From: an uncultured Lachnospiraceae bacterium
GTDB taxonomy: Bacteria > Bacillota > Clostridia > Lachnospirales > Lachnospiraceae
NCBI GenBank assembly: GCA_910584115.1
Contig: CAJTYN010000140.1
Span: forward strand, 1 to 8,156
Direction of reading: 5' to 3'
DNA: 8,156 nucleotides
Shown here piece after piece: positions 5,671 through 8,156 of the stretch (its first letter is position 1; each line of letters starts with the position of its first letter). A model generated the notes under the pieces. It saw only the letters and a list, made by a program, of their open reading frames with translations, did no database searches and was not told the origin of the DNA. The position numbers and the translations under genes were made by a program.

Positions 5671-6075
5671 TCAATGCCCTGATTTCCTCAGGAGATATTC
5701 CAACATCACTGCGGGAGAATATACCATTGGCTTTTTTAGTCCAGCTTCTAAAAAATCCTTATCGCCTGACAATATCACATCTATTTCATGATATATCGCG
5801 TCACTCAGCACCGGAATGTCTTTTCTATCGCGCAGATCTCCGATCCTTTTATCTGTACTCTCGCAAAAACAGATATCCAAACGTCTGTACAGATCATAGA
5901 CTTTTTCAGATCTCCCCGGCCATTTACTCTCCAATTTTTCTTTAAATTCTCTGTCAACATAGTCTGAAACATACAACACATGTTCCGACTCGAATAGCAT
6001 ACCCAACAGTTGCCCCGTCTTGCCGCCGAATACAAGTGCAGAGATGAGAACATTTGTATCCAACATTATCTTCAT
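5671..6075 (-). CDS. PIN-domain toxin (putative endoribonuclease, COG1569-like)
   Basis: A 134-residue single-domain protein with the PIN nuclease layout: MKIMLDTNVLISAL with the first acidic ligand D6, an E at 43 in the 'DREFKEKL' helix, 'RDRKD' with D86, and the late acidic cluster 'SGDKDFLEAG' (D105, D107). PIN toxins of VapC-like systems cleave RNA using Mg or Mn held by these acids; all expected acidic positions appear intact, so it is probably active. Its ATG overlaps the TGA of the preceding small gene (ATGA, 4 bases), a typical antitoxin-toxin coupling. A strong terminator follows. The exact RNA target cannot be predicted. Confidence 0.88.
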   Translation of the reverse strand: MKIMLDTNVLISALVFGGKTGQLLGMLFESEHVLYVSDYVDREFKEKLESKWPGRSEKVYDLYRRLDICFCESTDKRIGDLRDRKDIPVLSDAIYHEIDVILSGDKDFLEAGLKKPMVYSPAVMLEYLLRKSGH

Positions 6076-6323
6076 CTGTTCACCCGCATCCGTTCTCTAC
6101 GGAATGCCGCCATGTCCTCGATCATCTCTTCTTCTGACTCCCAGGCTTTATCCTCCGCAAAAATGCCCTGGATCTCAGCCATCAGTGCCTTGCTCTCCTG
6201 CGCCCTTTTCTTTTTCCGGGAGTCAGAAAGATATTCTATAAAACGGACCGCTGCCTTAAGATCATCTTCCTCCAGCCCATCCAACATATCATTTATCACA
6301 GTCGCCGTTATGAACGATGCCAT
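6072..6323 (-). CDS. Probable antitoxin of the PIN-domain toxin
   Basis: A small acidic protein of 83 residues that precedes the PIN gene and overlaps it by 4 bases. AAAGGAGG ends 5 bases before the ATG at 6323. The first 30 residues, with 'LEEDDLKAAVRFIEYLSDSRKKKR', resemble the helical segment of small antitoxins paired with COG1569 PIN proteins. The C-terminal half (AEDKAWESEEEMIEDMAAFRRERM) is a charged amphipathic region of the kind that wraps around a toxin. I see no AbrB, ribbon-helix-helix or Phd DNA-binding motif, so whether it autoregulates its promoter is unclear. The assignment rests mainly on gene order and coupling. Confidence 0.75.
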   Translation of the reverse strand: MASFITATVINDMLDGLEEDDLKAAVRFIEYLSDSRKKKRAQESKALMAEIQGIFAEDKAWESEEEMIEDMAAFRRERMRVNR

Positions 6324-6362
6324 AAAAACCTCCTTTCAGATCTGCCCGCTCTCCTCTTCCCC

Positions 6363-6391
6363 ATCTTATCATCATACTGCCGTAAAAACAA
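6363..6391 (-). promoter_or_regulatory. Weak candidate promoter for the toxin-antitoxin genes
   Basis: On the minus strand TTGTTT (6391-6386) and TAAGAT (6368-6363) are 17 bases apart. They match consensus at only 3 and 4 of 6 positions. The spacing and location, 40 bases upstream of the antitoxin start and just past the MATE gene, are right. No terminator is visible between the MATE gene and this pair, so read-through may also contribute. Confidence 0.35.
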
Positions 6392-6399
6392 GACACTCT

Positions 6400-7740
6400 C
6401 TACCTGGTCACATTCTGAAGCCACCGATACGACCGATACCGCCTGAACGAGAACGGCAGTTTCAAGAGCTCGTCGCAGCAGAGCACCACATACACCCAGG
6501 GCATCGGCACGTGCAGCACGAACGCGCACAGGCCACCCAGCAGGATCGATCCGCCCCACAGGGAGAGGCCGTCTAAGTACAGGCCGTATTTCGTATCCCC
6601 GCCGGAGCGGAACACGCCCACAATCCACACGCAGTTCATGGACTGGAGCAGGGCGAACACCGCCATGACGAACATCATGAAGCCCAGATAGGACCGGGCC
6701 TGATCCGACAGGTTCAGCAAGGCCCGCGCCACCGGGGAGATCGCCAGGATCAGCGCCCCTCCGGCCAGGCCGAGGATCACCGAGAGCTTCGTAAAACGGG
6801 CGGCGTAGATCTTCGCCAGGTCTTCCCTCTGCTCCCCGATGGCTTTTCCGCACACGATGGCCGCCGAGGCCGCCACACCCATGCTCACCACCATGGCCAG
6901 CTGGCGGCTGACCTGCGTGACGGAATGGGCCGCCACCGCCGCGCTGCCCAGATGGCCCACGATCGCGGTGACCGCCGCCATGCCCGCGCCCCAGGCCAGC
7001 TCGTTGAACATCACTGGCATGGAATATCTGATAAAATCTTTATGCAGCAGGGGATTTTTTTCAAACAGATCCCGCCAGTGAAAACGGACCGTATCGTTGA
7101 ACTTCCATCCGTAGACGATCACCACACAGATCTCGAAGATCCGCGCGATCAGCGTGCCCAGCGCCGCCCCCTGGATGCCCATGGCCGGCAGGCCGCCGAG
7201 GCCGAAGATGAACGCCGCATTGCAGATCACGTTGATCACCAGGGAGATGCCGTAGGTCACCGTGGCGATCACCACCCGCTCCACGCTGCGCATCACGTTA
7301 AAATACACGATCGTGATCCCCGATATCACATAGGAGCAGGAAATGATCTTCAGGTAGCGGACGCCCTGACGGATCACCTCCGGCTCCGTGGTGAAGAGCC
7401 TCATCAAAAGCTCCGGCGCCGCCCACACGGCCAATGTGAAACCCACCGAGACGAGGATCCCGATCCGAAAAGTGATGGCCAGCACCTTTTCGATGGTCCG
7501 GGTATCCCCTTTTCCCCAATACTGGGCCGTGAGGACCGCCGCCCCCGACGTGAGCCCGAAGAAGATCAATGTCATGATAAAATAGATCTGCCCGGCCAAA
7601 GAGGAGGCGGATAATACCGTCTCCCCTACTTTGCCCAGCATGATCACGTCCGCGGAGGTCACGCCCACATTGATCAGGTTCTGGATCGCAATGGGCAGCA
7701 CCAGCGCGGCCACTGTCTTATAAAATTGTTTTTTTTCCAT
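6400..7740 (-). CDS. MATE-family efflux transporter
   Basis: An integral membrane protein of 446 residues, the usual size of the 12-helix multidrug and toxic compound extrusion antiporters, which expel cationic drugs or metabolites using Na+ or H+ gradients. Family marks include 'LVLPIAIQNLINVGVTSADVIMLGKVG' with the typical Pro and Asp positions near the N-terminus, 'TSGAAVLTAQYWGKGD' (about 64-79), 'GIQGAALGTLIARIFE', and in the second half 'FNELAWGAGMAAVTAIVGHLG' and 'GAALGT/ASAAIVCGKAIGEQ'-like repeats of the two-fold fold. It starts 11 bases after the gatB stop without a clear Shine-Dalgarno, which suggests translational coupling and co-transcription with gatB. The substrate is not predictable. 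The two genes probably share a transcript by position rather than function. Confidence 0.92.
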   Translation of the reverse strand: MEKKQFYKTVAALVLPIAIQNLINVGVTSADVIMLGKVGETVLSASSLAGQIYFIMTLIFFGLTSGAAVLTAQYWGKGDTRTIEKVLAITFRIGILVSVGFTLAVWAAPELLMRLFTTEPEVIRQGVRYLKIISCSYVISGITIVYFNVMRSVERVVIATVTYGISLVINVICNAAFIFGLGGLPAMGIQGAALGTLIARIFEICVVIVYGWKFNDTVRFHWRDLFEKNPLLHKDFIRYSMPVMFNELAWGAGMAAVTAIVGHLGSAAVAAHSVTQVSRQLAMVVSMGVAASAAIVCGKAIGEQREDLAKIYAARFTKLSVILGLAGGALILAISPVARALLNLSDQARSYLGFMMFVMAVFALLQSMNCVWIVGVFRSGGDTKYGLYLDGLSLWGGSILLGGLCAFVLHVPMPWVYVVLCCDELLKLPFSFRRYRSYRWLQNVTR

Positions 7741-7751
7741 AATGCTGTTTT

Positions 7752-8156
7752 TTATCGATCCAAAAGCTCGGCCAGGATCTTGTTGACCGCGCCTGGATCT
7801 GCCTTTCCTTTCATGGCTTTCATCGTCTGGCCCACCAAAAATCCGATGGCCTTCTTCTTACCGCCCTTATAATCCGCCACGGACTGAGGATTCGCCTCCA
7901 CGATCCCTTCGATGACGCGGCGCAGCTCGCCCTCGTCGCTGACCGACTTCAGGCCGTGCTCTTCCACGTACGCTTCCGGATCCGTGTCCTTCTCGAAGAC
8001 CTGCTCGAAGACCTCTTTCGCCGCCTTGTTGTTGATCGTGCCTGCCTCCACCAGTCGGATCAGCTTGGCGAGGTTTTCCGGTGAGAAGGACAAGTCTTCC
8101 GGCTCCTGGTCGTGTTCTTTCAGAAGGCGCAGCGTCTCGCCCATCAGCCAGTTGGA
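7752..8156 (-). CDS. gatB: Aspartyl/glutamyl-tRNA amidotransferase subunit B, C-terminal part
   Basis: The last 134 codons of a gene that enters from the right edge. Its first visible residues, SNWLMGETLRLL, match the 'NW' segment of GatB just before the tail domain. The rest is the YqeY/GatB tail (helical, tRNA-contacting): 'LAKLIRLVEAGTINNKAAKEVFEQVF', 'VIEGIVEANPQSVADYKGGKKKAIGFLVGQTMKAMKGKADPGAVNKILAELL'. GatCAB converts Glu-tRNA(Gln) to Gln-tRNA(Gln), and in many species Asp-tRNA(Asn) to Asn-tRNA(Asn), in the cytoplasm. The tail is intact and ends with TAA. The catalytic-cradle part lies outside the window. Confidence 0.95.
   Translation of the reverse strand, partial: SNWLMGETLRLLKEHDQEPEDLSFSPENLAKLIRLVEAGTINNKAAKEVFEQVFEKDTDPEAYVEEHGLKSVSDEGELRRVIEGIVEANPQSVADYKGGKKKAIGFLVGQTMKAMKGKADPGAVNKILAELLDR

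Noticed and set aside
6308..6853. Minus-strand frame of 181 codons overlapping the end of the MATE gene
   Set aside because: It is an out-of-frame shadow of the MATE gene with Arg/Gly/Pro-rich composition; the MATE frame is clearly the coding one.
6925..7614. Long plus-strand open frame of 229 codons opposite the MATE gene
   Set aside because: It is rich in His, Asp and Arg, as expected from the reverse complement of a hydrophobic G+C-rich membrane gene, and shows no domain or ribosome binding site.
1..8156. CRISPR arrays, tRNA or rRNA genes, and complete insertion sequences
   Set aside because: I saw no regularly spaced repeats, no cloverleaf-like sequence, no rRNA segments and no transposase frame on either strand.

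Overview
The window looks like a chromosomal segment of a Lachnospiraceae-like member of the Clostridia. The signs are a moderately high G+C content, AGGAGG-type ribosome binding sites, a lipoprotein-anchored sugar-type binding protein, the GatB subunit of the indirect Gln-tRNA pathway, and a DUF134-NifX-like fusion of the sort seen in anaerobic Firmicutes. This taxonomic reading is inference from gene content. All confidently called genes lie on the minus strand, so the window reads right to left.

Right end (8156 to 6400): the C-terminal part of gatB runs in from the window edge. A complete MATE-family multidrug/cation antiporter follows 11 bases after its stop. Next come 6323 to 5671, a two-gene unit of a small acidic protein overlapping a PIN-domain nuclease by 4 bases, which reads as a type II toxin-antitoxin pair. 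It ends at a very strong stem with a T tract (5602-5640). That stem also borders a plus-strand coding remnant with no start codon (5479-5604).

Centre (5334 to 1634): a complete three-component sugar-type ABC importer of the Rbs/Mgl class, in the order lipoprotein binding protein, double-ATPase, permease. A perfect inverted repeat at 5434-5449 lies upstream of the operon. A long stable stem-loop sits between the binding-protein gene and the ATPase gene, where it could give the binding protein higher expression. No sugar-metabolism gene or regulator accompanies the importer, so its substrate cannot be read from context. A stem-loop at 1565-1610 closes the operon.

Left (1462 to 38): a near-ideal sigma-A promoter (TTGACA, 16-base spacer, TATAAT) drives a gene fusing a DUF134 winged/HTH-like DNA-binding domain to a NifX/NifB-C-type iron-molybdenum cofactor domain with a His/Cys-rich tail. 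Its end overlaps a DUF3786 gene. The pair looks like a small translationally coupled unit concerned with metal sensing or metal-cofactor handling. It is the least understood part of the window and the best candidate for something undescribed. A terminator at the extreme left edge closes it. The rest of the window is ordinary for the group.
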